A stretch of DNA of 64,000 nucleotides from Aphrophora alni (taxonomy: Eukaryota > Arthropoda > Insecta > Hemiptera > Aphrophoridae), in contig OY740766.1 of assembly GCA_963513935.1 (NCBI GenBank), forward strand, positions 3,068,001-3,132,000. The letters are read 5' to 3'. Made by a program: the position numbers and the translations under genes. Below, in pieces: positions 1 to 10,945 of the stretch. The notes under the pieces are model-generated. The model was not told the DNA's origin. It saw only the letters and a program-made list of their open reading frames with translations, and made no database searches. Each line of letters opens with the position of its first letter. Position 1 is the stretch's first letter.

Positions 1-418
1 CCAACCTTTTCGATGATCAATACTGGGGGGGGGGGGAGGAGAATTTTCTTATGTTCTTTACAAATTAAAAGACTTTCGCTAAAAAGCTCGTAAATATAAC
101 GGGAAATCTTAAAATGTAAACAAAAATATTTTTCTTCTTACTTCTTCAAAATCACCTATTTTCAATACATACATTGAGATGCTAAAGTTGTTCTTTTTAG
201 TCCTACAACCTAAAACCATTAGTTGAGGTCGAGGTCATCAGCTGTTACTTCGTTTATATGATTTAATTACCGATTGTAAAGCATCTATAAAAACAAACGA
301 TACTCTCGATTGTAAATAACCAGTAAAACAGCTTTTACCATCGATTTGAAGGTAAATAGGTTTATAAAATTTTAGTTTTTGTGAAATTGTTTTTTTTTAT
401 ATTACTTGAAGTATAACG
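1..418. other. AT-rich sequence without recognised feature
   Basis: Nothing with coding character was seen. The only distinctive item is a run of G at about 25-36. The stretch directly precedes a hairpin and could be the decayed body of an upstream relative of the element that follows, but no similarity strong enough to claim this was found. Confidence 0.4.
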
Positions 419-1149
419 AAAAATATTGTTCATCACTTGAACCAAAAGAAGCTTTTCGATCCTCGCTCATTTTTCTCAAACTTGAGCTTGTGTTGAAAAG
501 CTTCACTTTTGGTTCTAGTGATGAAATATACTATTGTCTACAGTTGTTGACAAAGTGGTATTTTGTTCATTTAAATTAGTTTGCAAAACAGCTGATTTCT
601 CAACAGTTTTACTTTGCCCACTACTTTGCACACTCCGAATGGCAACCGAACAAAACGAAATTTAGGTTAAGTTTATTTGAATTGATTTATAATATACAGG
701 AAATGTCCCGTATGTAGGTTAGATTAATTCTTACATGTAAAATAACATAAATAAACAACAAAACAACATTTTAAAGTTGAAAAAGGAAGTAATTATTCAT
801 GAAGATGATTGACAGTGTATGTACACGGAGAGTAATTTTCGTTTGCCGAGTTTTGAAGTTGGTAATCCCGTTTCCTCAACAATACACCTAAGTTATTATT
901 TGTAATATTCATAAATAACCTCAGTTTTGACGTGAGAACTTCTACTCATTGGAGCACATATTTTATTTGTATGTATGTTATTATTTGTCACAAAATAACA
1001 ACTGTAGACAAAGTATAATGTGCAATTCGTGAGCAAAGTGTCTTTTTTAAACTCGATAAAATTGACAAACTCGGCAAGCCTCGTGCGTCAACATTTTTCT
1101 CTCGTTTAAAAAAGTGCCACTTTGCTCACTAGTTGCACAAATAACTATT
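419..1149 (+). mobile_element. Crypton-like non-autonomous element, copy 1 (hairpin-core-hairpin)
   Basis: One of three close copies (others at 25477-26253 and 46703-47455). The core begins ACTATTGTCTACAGTTG near 530 and ends with the inverted form AACAACTGTAGACAAAG near 998-1014. It carries the direct repeat ACTTTGCnCACT at about 609-635. A terminal hairpin follows (1020-1138) whose stem contains GAGCAAAGTG / CACTTTGCTC, so the subterminal repeat and the hairpin share sequence. This copy has no coding remnant. Assignment to Crypton-like (tyrosine recombinase) elements rests on copy 3, which keeps a few dozen codons, and is an inference. Confidence 0.55.
431..523. repeat. Hairpin immediately upstream of Crypton-like copy 1
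   Basis: Imperfect inverted repeat: the left arm CATCACTTGAACCAAAAG pairs with the right arm CTTTTGGTTCTAGTGATG. It ends just before ATACTATTGTCTAC, the start of the element core. The distal part (a CTAGT motif, then AAAT, then ACTATT) resembles the 3' hairpins of the family, so it is probably the terminal hairpin of a divergent relative into whose end copy 1 inserted. Confidence 0.6.
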
Positions 1150-2132
1150 AACAATCTAACTGTTAACAGGACTTTCACAGGTAAAGCTATATTATTTGTT
1201 ACAGTCTTTTCAAACAGTTTATTATGTAAAGAATCTATCTGCATTAAAGTTGAGGTGGACTGCGTGTCATATCCTTGTAGCAATTAACAGAAAGCATCCC
1301 AAGTCACGCAAAGTGGCTCCACAAGGTGACGTTCAAATTACAGAACTACAACGACATTTCCAAAGAATCGTTTAACGTTTAATTGTTATTCCTAAACACG
1401 TTTTTCTAAATTTTCAAGTACATATCATAAACCGGATAAGAGTATTTTTGTTCTCTAAGGACGAAGATGAACTCATTCTCCTGCAAAATGTGTCAATCTT
1501 CGAGTTGTTTGTTGTCTAAACGATAACATCCTGAGAGGTTCATTAATAAATACGACCGAGACTCGACATTCTTTTTTGAAAGGTGGCAACACTGCTGCGA
1601 TCATTTTGATATTCGGTTTCGTAATGTCTCGCGTGTGTCAACAACTCGGCTCTGCAATTTGAGTTCTTGCTGATGTGAAACCGAAGAGTGCGTCACACAA
1701 GAATGATACTGCCCTCCACAATTTTACCAACTTCGTAAAGATAATCTGATGGATTTAATAGGCGAGATTTTGTTCATAAAACTTCTAAACTATCGTTTGT
1801 AGAAAACACAAATTTTAAATATTACCTTATGATATTTAAATATAAACAAGAAGAAAAACACCACACCGTTTTAAACTGAAGTTTAAACTGAAAGCAATGT
1901 TTTTTTCTGATTTCTTCGAATGAAGTTTTATACCAAATTTACGTTTGGTTATTCATATGTCTAACATTAAAAGGAACGTTGCCATAAGTAGATCTTAAGT
2001 GTAAGTGATTGTTTAGAGACTATAGCTTGGAGGAACAAAGTCCTACTGTTTTATCCCTGTGGTAACGCATGCATTGTAGGTTATATGTCCTTCGTATGTT
2101 TGTTTACATTTAGCGTCGGAAAACACTTCCGT
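1150..2132. other. Intergenic or intronic AT-rich sequence
   Basis: No gene was recognised. Positions about 1340-1480 are similar to 8645-8765 (shared phrases TTTAATTGTTATTC and TTTTCAAGTACA, then ATCATAAAC), so it holds an old dispersed repeat. The segment near 1560-1700 is less AT-rich than its surroundings but has no convincing promoter or splice signal. Confidence 0.4.
1340..1480. repeat. Dispersed repeat, related to 8645-8765
   Basis: Collinear similarity to 8645-8765 over roughly 120-140 bp with small indels, visible as matched words in the same order. No terminal structure or coding potential was seen. The family is unknown. Confidence 0.45.
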
Positions 2133-2766
2133 TGGATTAGGTTAGGTTAGGATAGGTCAGGTTAGGTTAGGTTAGGTAAGGTTAGGTTAGGATAGGTTAT
2201 GTTATGTTATGTTAGGTTAGGTTAGGATAGATTAGGATAGGTTAGATTAGGTAAGATAAGGTAAGGTTAGGTTAGGTTAGGATAGGTTAGGGTAGGTTAG
2301 GTTAGGTAAGATTAGGTTAGGTTAGGTTAGGTTAGGATAGGTCAGGTTAGGATAGGTTAGGTTAGGTTAGGTTAGGATAGGTCAGGTTAGGTTAGGGTAG
2401 GTTAGGTTAGGTAAGGTTAGGTTAGGTTAGGTTAGGATAGGTCAGGTTAGGTTAGGGTAGGTTAGGTTAGGTAAGGTTAGGTCAGGTTAGGTTAGGGTAG
2501 GTTAGGTTAGGATAGATTAGGATAGGTTAGATTAGGTAAGATTAGGTTAGGTTAGGTTAGGTTAGGATAGGTCAGGTTAGGTCAAGTTAGGTTAGGTTAG
2601 GTTAGGATAGGTCAGGTTAGGTCAGGTTAGGTTAGGGTAGGTTAGGTTAGGTAAGGTTAGGTTAGGTTAGTATAAGTCATGTTGTGTTAGGTTAGGTTAG
2701 GTTAGGATAGATTAGGATAGGTTAGATTAGGTTAGGTTAGGTTAGGTTAGGTAAGGTTAGGTTACT
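2133..2766 (+). repeat. Interstitial telomere-like array (TTAGG)n, degenerate
   Basis: About 630 bp of GGTTA pentamers with frequent variants (GGATA, GGTCA, GGTAA, GGGTA). Blocks such as GGATAGGTCAGGTTAGG recur at longer spacing, suggesting secondary duplication inside the array. TTAGG is the ancestral insect telomere repeat. The array is internal here and the sequence is unique on both sides. Confidence 0.95.
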
Positions 2767-4197
2767 ACTACCACTACTACCTTTCTGCCGACATTACCCC
2801 CACAATTGGACATTACTAAAAACAAATTTATTCTTTATTTTGGATTTTTGAATTTATAAAAAAATGGTTGCTATCCAGAAATGAGCTTTCCAATCAAGAA
2901 ATCAAATATTTCTATCTCAAATACTTAAATATTACGTTTTATGTTTTTTTTTATTACATTAATAACACCGAGTGCGGTGTTATATATTGTTTTTTTTGTT
3001 TTTTTTTTATATTACATCATAAATGTAAGAGCATAAGTGTAGCCTACTACCGAAGTTTCTAAAGGTTAAAGGAAATAAATTTTAAAGCGTACACTATCAG
3101 GCAAGCTTTTATGACTAAAATTATTTGCATTTTACAACTGAGGAGCAAATGAATTAACGGAAGGCAAACATATTGTTGTATGCGCTTCCCGCGAAACCAG
3201 GAAATCTCAGTTGTAAACGTCCTCTAATGGTTGTGTCATTTTGTCTATTACTTATCACCTATGTATGGATAGCAATAAAGTTAATGGAACGGATGCAATT
3301 CAATGCAACTGCGTAGTGAGTTTATTAAAACATAAGTACTGTAATATAATATTACTCATTATTTAATTAATAGAAATAACAGACTAATTAATACTGTATA
3401 TTTAAAGTAATTATTTGTATTATTGTTAAAGATAGTTAGGTATAACAACTTACTTTAATATAAAACAAAACACAATATTAATATACAAATGTACACATGA
3501 TTTGATTGTTGACATAAACATGATTGTAGTAGGAAACACTATTCATTGATAAATATCAATCTTAGATCATTATAGCTCATTCTCAGACAGTTATGAGAAT
3601 ATAGAGACAGTGGATGTGAAAAAATGTTTTTACGCAGGATAGTACGCAGTAGGCAGGCGAAATGAATAGTAGCACTCCGCCAACTTGGCTGACTCTTACT
3701 CTATTTAGTTTATTACAAGCAAGTTTTTATTAACGGCGGTCTTTTTAAAAATTCAAGTAAAACTAATTTTCATTTTTTTTTTTTTTTTTTTTTTACAATT
3801 TGGCAAGACTGACAAAAATGACGATATCTGTTTTTGACTGGCTTTCACTTTACTTAATGTCATCGATTTCGTTTTTGTCAATACGTAAGCGTGATAACGC
3901 CAACCAATATTAAGGGTGTAATAATGTGTTTATATAAAATTTTGAAAAATCGTGTTGAAAATAAAAAAATCTCGATAATTTTAAACAGTTTGTTGCAGAT
4001 ATCAATACTGCGTGTAATGTTACCAACCTTATAACTCTGATAACAAATAGAGTTATGATCACGAGTGTTACTTCTACCCTGACCTCTCAAGACCTATAGT
4101 TTAGAAATCCAGGACCGAGTCACGGTTCTACAAGGCTCGTTTGGGTGGTAATAATAAGCTTCATTAAAACAGGTGTAACAACTGCTTTAAACAAACT
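2767..4197. other. AT-rich sequence, no gene recognised
   Basis: Contains a T run near 3774-3794 and scattered short ORFs with biased, repeat-like composition. No splice-bounded coding segment or transposon terminus was seen. Confidence 0.4.
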
Positions 4198-4280
4198 GAA
4201 CGGTTATACTTAGCGACGTGCGGTTTGCACCATTGGATTCAGAAGGTTTCAATCTATAAGACTATATACAACAATATTAG
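4198..4280 (+). repeat. Direct repeat, left copy
   Basis: An 83-bp segment repeated almost exactly at 4534-4616, differing at only a few positions. The spacing is 336 bp. No other copy was noticed in this window. It may be a local duplication or the remains of two insertions. Confidence 0.8.
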
Positions 4281-4533
4281 ATTCATTTAAAAAAAAAAAA
4301 CCAATTAACGTTAATTAACATTTGTAAGGGTTAATTAATATGTTAATTTTATTTCTCAAGGTCGCTGATATTTTCACTAAAAGATTGGAATGTTTTTTAT
4401 ATGTATGCCAAATTTCATCCTCTTATCTCAATAACTTTAGGAGATGAATTTTTTTAATAAAATAAAATTGTCCCATCACCGTTTGATAGCTAATCGTCTT
4501 AATTCTTTGTTCGCTTCGCTCACGATATCTCGA

Positions 4534-4616
4534 GAACGGTTATACTTACCGACCTGCGGTTTGCACCATTGGATTCAGAAGGTTTCAATCTATAAGACCA
4601 TATACAACAATATTAG
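4534..4616 (+). repeat. Direct repeat, right copy
   Basis: Partner of 4198-4280. The shared block starts GAACGGTTATACTTA and ends ACAACAATATTAG. Confidence 0.8.
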
Positions 4617-4619
4617 TAT

Positions 4620-6160
4620 TGGTCTACCTACTGGGTACGACCAATGATCTACCAACACAACTTCCAACAAGATCCAAGAAGCAACTTTTGAATATAACAT
4701 TTAGAGGATATAAGTTACATGTGTTACATTGAATGATGTGGGTACCATTATAGCTCCCATCAATTTGTTTATGATTGTAACTGTTTGGTTTTTGGACTTC
4801 AGGGAGTCAAAACGGATAAATAATTGAAAATATAAAAATTGATAATACCAGTCGCAATACTTTCCCCCTATCTATGATGCTCAGTGTTTCACTGAAAGTA
4901 TGTAGATATATCGACATCTCATAGTCACGTGACCATCATGTCTTGCCAACCCATGAGCGAGGCCAAAACAAGACGTGATTAGAAAATCCATTTTCCGGTA
5001 GTAAATCCAGCTTTACTGCGCATGCTTCAACTAGTGTGATTTACTACATTGTAAAAGTTAACTTAAGAAATGTGAATAAATATTGTGACTTTCCACAGAG
5101 TAATATGTATTAATTAAAAACTAACCACTAATAAATTTAGATCGTTATCTAATTTATTGTGTTTTAATTTGAATAAAACAGGAGATATAAACTAAAACTG
5201 TTTAATATGGCCGCCATTTTGACATTTTCAATTCAATTTTTCCGAATTTAAAGGGTTCTATATGAACACATTACAGCCCCCTATATCAAATGTCAAAGTC
5301 TATCTTAATGTTTGTGCCCTTGCTTACGTACAGATGACAACAACGGACGGACGGACGGAATGCACTTTTTTTGGTTTCCTGAGGCCATGAAACGGCAAGA
5401 TCAGTCAAAGAGGGGGGTGGAATTTTTGCGTTTTGAAACTTACTGCGTAAAAAAAATGAAATCTAGATTGTGTACAATTATTTCTAACATTTTTTTTAAG
5501 TGGTTCACTTCAGACTTGTTTCAAGGATAAAATATTATAAGATCAAATCAAGTTTTCATTTTGTAGAAATTATTCTTTATCGGTATTATTCTATTATTCC
5601 GTTAGTTTTTAAAACTAACTGAGTGTCACCGAAAATGGGAGATCGATATTGGGTAATGAAAAAGTGAAATTACTCGTGGATTTATTCGCTTTGATAAAGT
5701 TTTATGTATTTAAATATAGGTCTAAGCTTGCTTCATTTGTACCATAAATCGTATGTGATTAAAATCAACTTTCAATGATAGCAGCCAAGATTCCTGTTTG
5801 TTTTTTCGAGTTATTCCTGAACTCTAATATTTTTGTACTTGCTTGCGTCCACGCTTGGATCAATAACGTTCATATTTTAGTGAAATTTGAACAGCAAAAG
5901 TATATCAAATTTTGAGAAAATATTTATTCTATAACATCCCCATGGCTTATTTTCTGGTTTTTTACCGATACTACACAAATCGGCATTTATAGTGAACCAA
6001 TTTTATGTCCGTAAAATCTCACTTACACTTGAGCAACATTTCATTAGAATAATTAGGGCGGTTTTAAAAAATTCGTAACTTGGTTTTCTTTATAGCGTGC
6101 TCACATTTTGAGTTAAGAAATATAAAGGTGTGTGCTAAACTGTCTGTAGGCATATAAGAA
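4620..6160. other. AT-rich sequence, no gene recognised
   Basis: Includes a short GGAC tandem near 5342-5358 inside a 72-codon open frame that lacks protein-like composition. Nothing else is supported. Confidence 0.35.
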
Positions 6161-6362
6161 CAGTATAACAAACACACAGAACACAATTCTCACAACTTTT
6201 AACTTTGTTATAGTTTGATTGTTGTAGCTCGTGTATCACTGAAGAGGACGACCTTGTCGTTGAAACGCGTCTGTTACTTGGCGTATTTTTTGTGAGAATT
6301 GTGTTCTGTGTGTTTGTTATACTGTATATTTTTTCTCATAAGTGAAGCGCAACATTTAATAT
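6161..6362 (+). repeat. Dispersed hairpin repeat carrying a hammerhead-like motif, copy 1
   Basis: Inverted repeat: CAGTATAACAAACACACAGA at 6161 pairs with its complement ending near 6324. The segment 6220-6362 is also collinear with 40918-41062, so it is a dispersed element. The loop side carries the ribozyme-like motif annotated separately. Penelope-like or retrozyme ancestry is inferred only from that motif. Confidence 0.65.
6233..6277 (+). ncRNA. Candidate type I hammerhead ribozyme, minimal stem III
   Basis: The order fits a hammerhead: stem I GTATCA / TGTTAC (one mismatch), core CTGAAGA (6239-6245), stem II with ACGA / TCGT closing a CCTTG loop plus a G.U pair, GAAA (6262-6265), then CGCGTC with the expected cleavage after C6271. 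Stem III is the self-complementary ACGCGT, too short for a monomer, as known for dimeric hammerheads of Penelope-like elements and retrozymes. One extra G lies between the core and stem II. The second copy at 40930 repairs the stem I mismatch. Activity is untested. Confidence 0.55.
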
Positions 6363-6479
6363 ATAAGAACAGATATTTTATAAAGTCGAAATCTTCTAAA
6401 GCAGCCTAATAACAAAATATTAATTTCTTCATCAAATAGACATATTGGTAATTAAATTTTTTTTTGTTTTAATTAATTA

Positions 6480-7215
6480 ATACCCCACCCAAATATTTTC
6501 TATAATAAAATGTTTTTCAACTCCATAGTTTTTGTCCCTCTAAACTACTCCAAGGTCATTTTTTGTAACAGTATAATTATGCAAAGTTTAAATATACATC
6601 TTGTCAGTGTAAACGGGTTGTGACTTATAAACATGGGCGTGAAATTATAAGTGTCCTTGGTTTGAGAAATCAATGAAAATACAATCAGTTTTGTAATGAC
6701 TGTAGAATTGTTTGTTTCACATCTCACAAAAACTACTTTTAAAACTTATACATTACCCATTTCTCACTGTGTGGTTAAATTAAGTTATATTCGTTATACG
6801 AAAAACTATAATGTATAATTTCGCAGTGCAATTTAATTTTAAATCCAAACTTTTTTCAGATTGAGGGGAAATGATATCTGACACTTTAAGTTTAGCCTAG
6901 CACCAACACATTAATGTTTTCTTCAAATAAACATACATCCTAATCACAATAATTTCTACTTTTATTATTAAACGGGATACCCCTCGCATAATATTTACAA
7001 AAAACAATTTTCAATCGATAGTTTATGCCTCTTAACTATTCCAAGCTCATTTTTTGTTACCACTAACTTTTTCCTATATGTGGGATAACACATAAATGCA
7101 AACTTTGACATATATAGAATTTGTCGTCTTGTCTGTGTAGACTGGTTGCAACTTACAGACATACAAACACGCGCGTGAAATTATAAGGGTCTTTGGTTAC
7201 ACTTACAACCCTTAA
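6480..7215 (+). repeat. Dimeric dispersed repeat, first locus
   Basis: Two related units (about 6480-6730 and 6960-7215) share the phrases 'ACTATTCCAAG-like, TTTTTTGTnAC', a TGTnTAnACnGGTTG block and GCGTGAAATTATAAG. The whole two-unit arrangement, including the intervening sequence with TGATATCTGACACTT, recurs at 26245-27030. So a tandem dimer was duplicated or transposed as one unit. No reading frame is shared by all copies, so coding is unlikely. Confidence 0.7.
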
Positions 7216-7313
7216 AAATTGAGAAAAAATCCTGACAAACTAAATTTGATTAAAATTGGTTGAACTGTTTGTGTTGTGGATCATTGCACAAACGACAGAC
7301 AGACATTCCAAAA

Positions 7314-7723
7314 ACCACCCTTTTGGACTCAAAACAAATATAACGAAACCGATTTTTTTGAACCATCAGATTACTTTCACTACACTATGTATGCCTGAAA
7401 AGTAATTAGGTAAGAGAGTTGTTACTATAGTTTTTAACCTACCTAACCTAATCTAACCCAACCTAACATAACCTTACCCTACCTAACCTAACCTTACCTA
7501 ACCTAACCCAACCTAACGTAACCTAACCTAACCTAACTTAACTTAACCTAACCTAACCCAACCTAACCCAACCTAACCCAACCTAACCTAACCTAACCTA
7601 ACCTAACTTAACCTAACCTAACCTAACCTAACCTAACTTAACCTAACCTAACCACCCTTTTGAACTCAAAACAAATATATCGAATCCGTTTTTTGAAGAA
7701 TCACATTACTTTCACTACACTTT
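7314..7723 (-). repeat. CCTAA array bounded by a duplicated 75-bp flank
   Basis: The CCTAA pentamer array occupies 7437-7650. The sequence ACCACCCTTTTGGACTCAAA at 7314 recurs at 7651 (one mismatch), and both copies continue collinearly through a TTACTTTCACTACAC stretch. The array and about 45 bp of other sequence therefore sit between two direct copies of the same flank. This suggests repair-associated duplication together with pentamer insertion or expansion. Confidence 0.85.
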
Positions 7724-8201
7724 GTTTTATCGAGGAACTGTGTGAACCGGGAAGTGATAATTTTGTTTCAACTGGAGATCTGCATATATTAAAACCAAAG
7801 ATAAACTCAACAATGCAGAGTACGTCATACCGAGAACGTGTCACATGTAGGCCTACCAACTGTGGAGAAAATTATGTCAAATATGTGTTTGGGGTCTGCT
7901 AGTAAAAAAAAAAAAATTCTTAAAATGAATTAACGTTACTTTAATGTTATTATTATTATATTAGGGGAATAAACTATCGCCCTTAAAAAAATGGATAAAA
8001 TACCCCTTAACAACAAATCGAAACAAAAGCCAAACAACAATAGTATAACAAGTTACCGAAGGGTACAGGTACATTATATTGTCTGTAGTAAGTACAATCC
8101 GATACTCTGCACCAGAGTTTAATTAACATTATTTTCATTATCCTCAAATTGAGAAGAAGGTATGAGACCAGAGATCACTAGCAGGAGGGGGGGTATTCTA
8201 T
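7724..8201. other. AT-rich sequence, no gene recognised
   Basis: An 80-codon frame starting at 7660 begins inside the duplicated flank and has no recognised similarity. Otherwise there is an A run near 7904 and no supported feature. Confidence 0.35.
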
Positions 8202-8327
8202 TGGTGTCAGGGTCGTAAGGAACAAGATTTGGTCAAGATAGGCCTGATAGAACAAATAAAAGTTTGGGATTTAACCCAAAAGTAGATGAAGAGAAGTGTA
8301 CATCCAGCTAACGTACTTAGGGATTTC
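8202..8327 (+). repeat. SINE-like dispersed repeat, copy 1
   Basis: Member of a seven-copy family. Conserved phrases in order: GGGTCGnAAnGAACAA, TTGGTCAAGA, GGGATTTAACCC and TGTACATCCAGCTA. Other copies lie at 10811-10945 (-), 29231-29500 (+), 41450-41590 (+), 46487-46640 (-), 49870-50012 (-) and 60326-60395 (+). No coding frame or tRNA boxes were seen. The short size and both orientations suggest a SINE or a MITE. Confidence 0.7.
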
Positions 8328-9000
8328 CAAAACTGTATTTGTCGCCCACAAGTAATCTACAGCCCAAACTGTTATTTGATCAAACCTAAATAAACTCACA
8401 ATTTTCATATTGCATGTATGTATTTTTAAATAGAAACGATTACAAAACGGTTATGTGAGAACTTATAAGTTACAAACTAACCGAATCCGTGGTAATCTCA
8501 ACTAATGTTTGACACTATTTCTTGGATTCTTGTAGATGAATAATGCCGGAGTTTTATTCCTTAGGAGACAACTTCCTACGTCAGACTCAAGATGTATTGA
8601 TCACATCGTCGTAACCAAATTCACGAATAAAAATATATTTGTCTTCAACGACCTTTCCAAAAAATAAATCATTTAAGTTTAATTGTTATTCTAAAAACGA
8701 GTTTTTCAAGTACAAATCATAAACTTGACAATCGTTTTTTCTTACTCAAGGGCGATGATGAATATACAAAACAAAGTTCAATGCCATTTCTACCAATACG
8801 TTGGAAATTTGCAAACTGTTTGATCAGCAGTGGTCTATTGTAAGAAAAGAGGTAAAAAACAAAATTGTATTCACATGTGATTTTCATTTTATTCAGTAAT
8901 AAAATATGTAGGTTCATATTTTTAAAATTTGTACACGCCTATTGATTGGGGAATGTTGGGTAAAGACCTTATATTTCAATTAAAAGTTTTATACTTTTTT
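8328..9000. other. AT-rich sequence with an old repeat
   Basis: 8645-8765 resembles 1340-1480. No gene was recognised. Confidence 0.4.
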
Positions 9001-9035
9001 TGGTCCGTCACAATCATTTTTTGAAATAATTATAC

Positions 9036-9080
9036 TCAATGACCGGTTTCGATCATTAAAATTGTCATCATCAAATTAGT
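9036..9080 (-). repeat. Degenerate hammerhead-like retroelement fragment
   Basis: Read on the minus strand: TTGATGA (one change from CTGATGA), then GAAACCGGTC, with a weak stem I pairing ATTAG with CTCAAT. The self-complementary ACCGGT fits the minimal stem III of Penelope-type hammerheads. Stem II does not fold convincingly, so this is at best a decayed relic. Confidence 0.3.
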
Positions 9081-9462
9081 CTACTTACTTAGTTAAAATT
9101 CAAAAATACATAACCAACAAATACATATAAAAGAGATAAATTTTTCACAAACAAAGTTCGTGGTTGAATGTCGGGTGTAAGAACAGTGTAAGCACAGTCA
9201 TCCACTCTTAATGTAAAGTGCGTGTTTATTTTATGACAATTTCAATGTTTGCATTAAAATACCTGAATTGAATATCTCATTTGACCCAATGTTTATTTTA
9301 TCAATTAAAAAAAGGTCATATTGTATTCTTGAAAGCTTATATATTTCAAATTGTTCTAGAGTATTGAGAACGTGACCTTTTTTACACTTATCTAGAATGT
9401 TTAGATTTTATTCTCTGTTTCAAGTTATTTGTTAATGATGGAAGTTCAATTTTATTTTTATA

Positions 9463-9905
9463 CATTTTTCGGACATTTGCCATCATTTGTGTGTTAGAAA
9501 TCAAAACACGACGTTTCGGGAATAAGAATCAATTCCCGTTATCAAGTGACTAAAAACTAAAGAAACATGAAACTAGAAACTAAGCCTATGTAAGAAGTAA
9601 AATTAAATAAGAATACCACCGACCTTAAATATCTAAGCATGCATCTCAGAGTTAAAACTGAGAAGTCAAAAACACAATCACGGTAACACACAACTTTTTT
9701 GACTTCTCAGTTTTAGCTCTGAGATGCATACTTAGATATCAATGTTGGTGGTATTCTTATTTAATTTTACTTCTTACATAGGCTTAGTTTCTAGTTTCAT
9801 GTTTCTTTAGTTTTTAGTCACTTGATAACGGGAATTGATTCTTATTCCCGAAACGTCGTGTTTTGATTTTTAACACACAAATGATGGCAAATGTCCGAAT
9901 AATGT
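9463..9905. repeat. 440-bp near-perfect palindrome (foldback element)
   Basis: The left arm (9463-9671) and right arm (9695-9905) are inverted copies with only a handful of mismatches and a loop of about 23 bp. Each arm carries the motif TTGATAACGGGAAT ... ATTCCCGAAACGTCGTG in opposite orientation. A shortened relative lies at 35567-35843, and single-arm fragments at about 50565, 51200, 55100 and 58100. The outer flank at 9408-9462 also matches, in reverse, the flank right of the 35.8-kb copy. The long clean arms suggest recent origin or gene conversion. Confidence 0.9.
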
Positions 9906-10326
9906 ATTATTTTGTATGTTAAAAATACATTTTGTCATTTACAGAATGACCGCCGTATTAAATATTTAATGTTGAATATCTTAAAACCACTAATTTTACA
10001 AAAACATAAATCACAAAAGACAAAAATATTTCCTTTCTTAACGATAAACAAATTGGTTTTTGTATTTATTCTGTAGGTGAAAAGATAACCAAGTTATTGA
10101 CAAAAAACACAAAGCGTAATTATTTTTATTAAAAGTTTTAGAATTGACAAATATTTCGGTTGTATGGCAATTTTTGGGTGTTGTAAAGAACTACAAAGAA
10201 ATTAGGTTTCCTGTTTTTGTCGATAACATTGTTATGCTTTAACCTACAGAAGAAATACAAAAACCATTTTATTTGTCATTAAAAAAGGAAACTGTATTTC
10301 TCTTGTAAATGCTTATAAAGTTAATG
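9906..10326. other. AT-rich sequence, no feature recognised
   Basis: No supported coding, RNA or repeat feature was seen. Confidence 0.35.
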
Positions 10327-10611
10327 GTTTTCCAGATATTCTAATAAATATTTTTTTACGTCCGCCATTTTGAAAATTCACAAAATAAATTCTTTCAAAT
10401 AAAACGTAACGTAAAAAATTCGTGCACCAAATTTCATCTCAATATCGTTTCTATTTCCAAAATGATAATATTTTTTTGTAAAAAACAAAATGGCGGATAT
10501 CTGGAAAACTATACGTTTTCATAAAAATTGTTATTCTTAATTTTTTCTTTATCCTAACCCACAAAATCATTTCCTAAAGTTTGACAGCTTCCTTAATGGT
10601 CACCCTGTATA
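10327..10611. repeat. Inverted-repeat element with CAGGGTG terminus
   Basis: CCAGATATT ... CCGCCATTTTG at 10332-10372 is inverted at 10486-10504 (CAAAATGGCGGATATCTGG). The right boundary reads CACCCTGTATAAT, the reverse of the TATACAGGGTG start seen at 23505, 38275 and 42609. It is probably a non-autonomous DNA element, partly decayed. The left boundary is uncertain. Confidence 0.45.
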
Positions 10612-10810
10612 ATCAAATGCAAATTGAAATACAAAAACAAGTTATTTTATAGTATTTCATTTACTTTTGTCCTCCGACAAGTTCGTACATTAAATCTAAA
10701 TTAAATTCTCTCGGTAGTAAAACAATTGTGTTTTTTTTTTCGTCCAGTCCATCCAATGACGTGCGAAATCTAGTTTAATAATGTTCTGGTTATAAAGTAT
10801 GTGACGTCAA

Positions 10811-10945
10811 AGTATTGTCCTTAACTCCGTTACGGGTGTAGGAAGCCACTGGGTATACACATGTAGTCTTGAGTCAAATTCCTCGCTTTTATCTTTCTTA
10901 TCAGCTCTCTTTTGACCAACTTTTGTTCTTTTCCTACTCTGACGT
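10811..10945 (-). repeat. SINE-like dispersed repeat, copy 2
   Basis: On the minus strand it gives the family phrases GAACAAAAGTTGGTCAAAAG and GTGTANACCCAGTGGC-like, in the order described for the 8202 copy. Confidence 0.55.

Noticed and set aside
2046..2068. TTATCCCTGTGGTAAC, identical to a short conserved stretch of 28S rRNA (reverse strand)
   Set aside because: Only 16 bp match and the flanks do not. In 64 kb such a match to rRNA is not improbable by chance.
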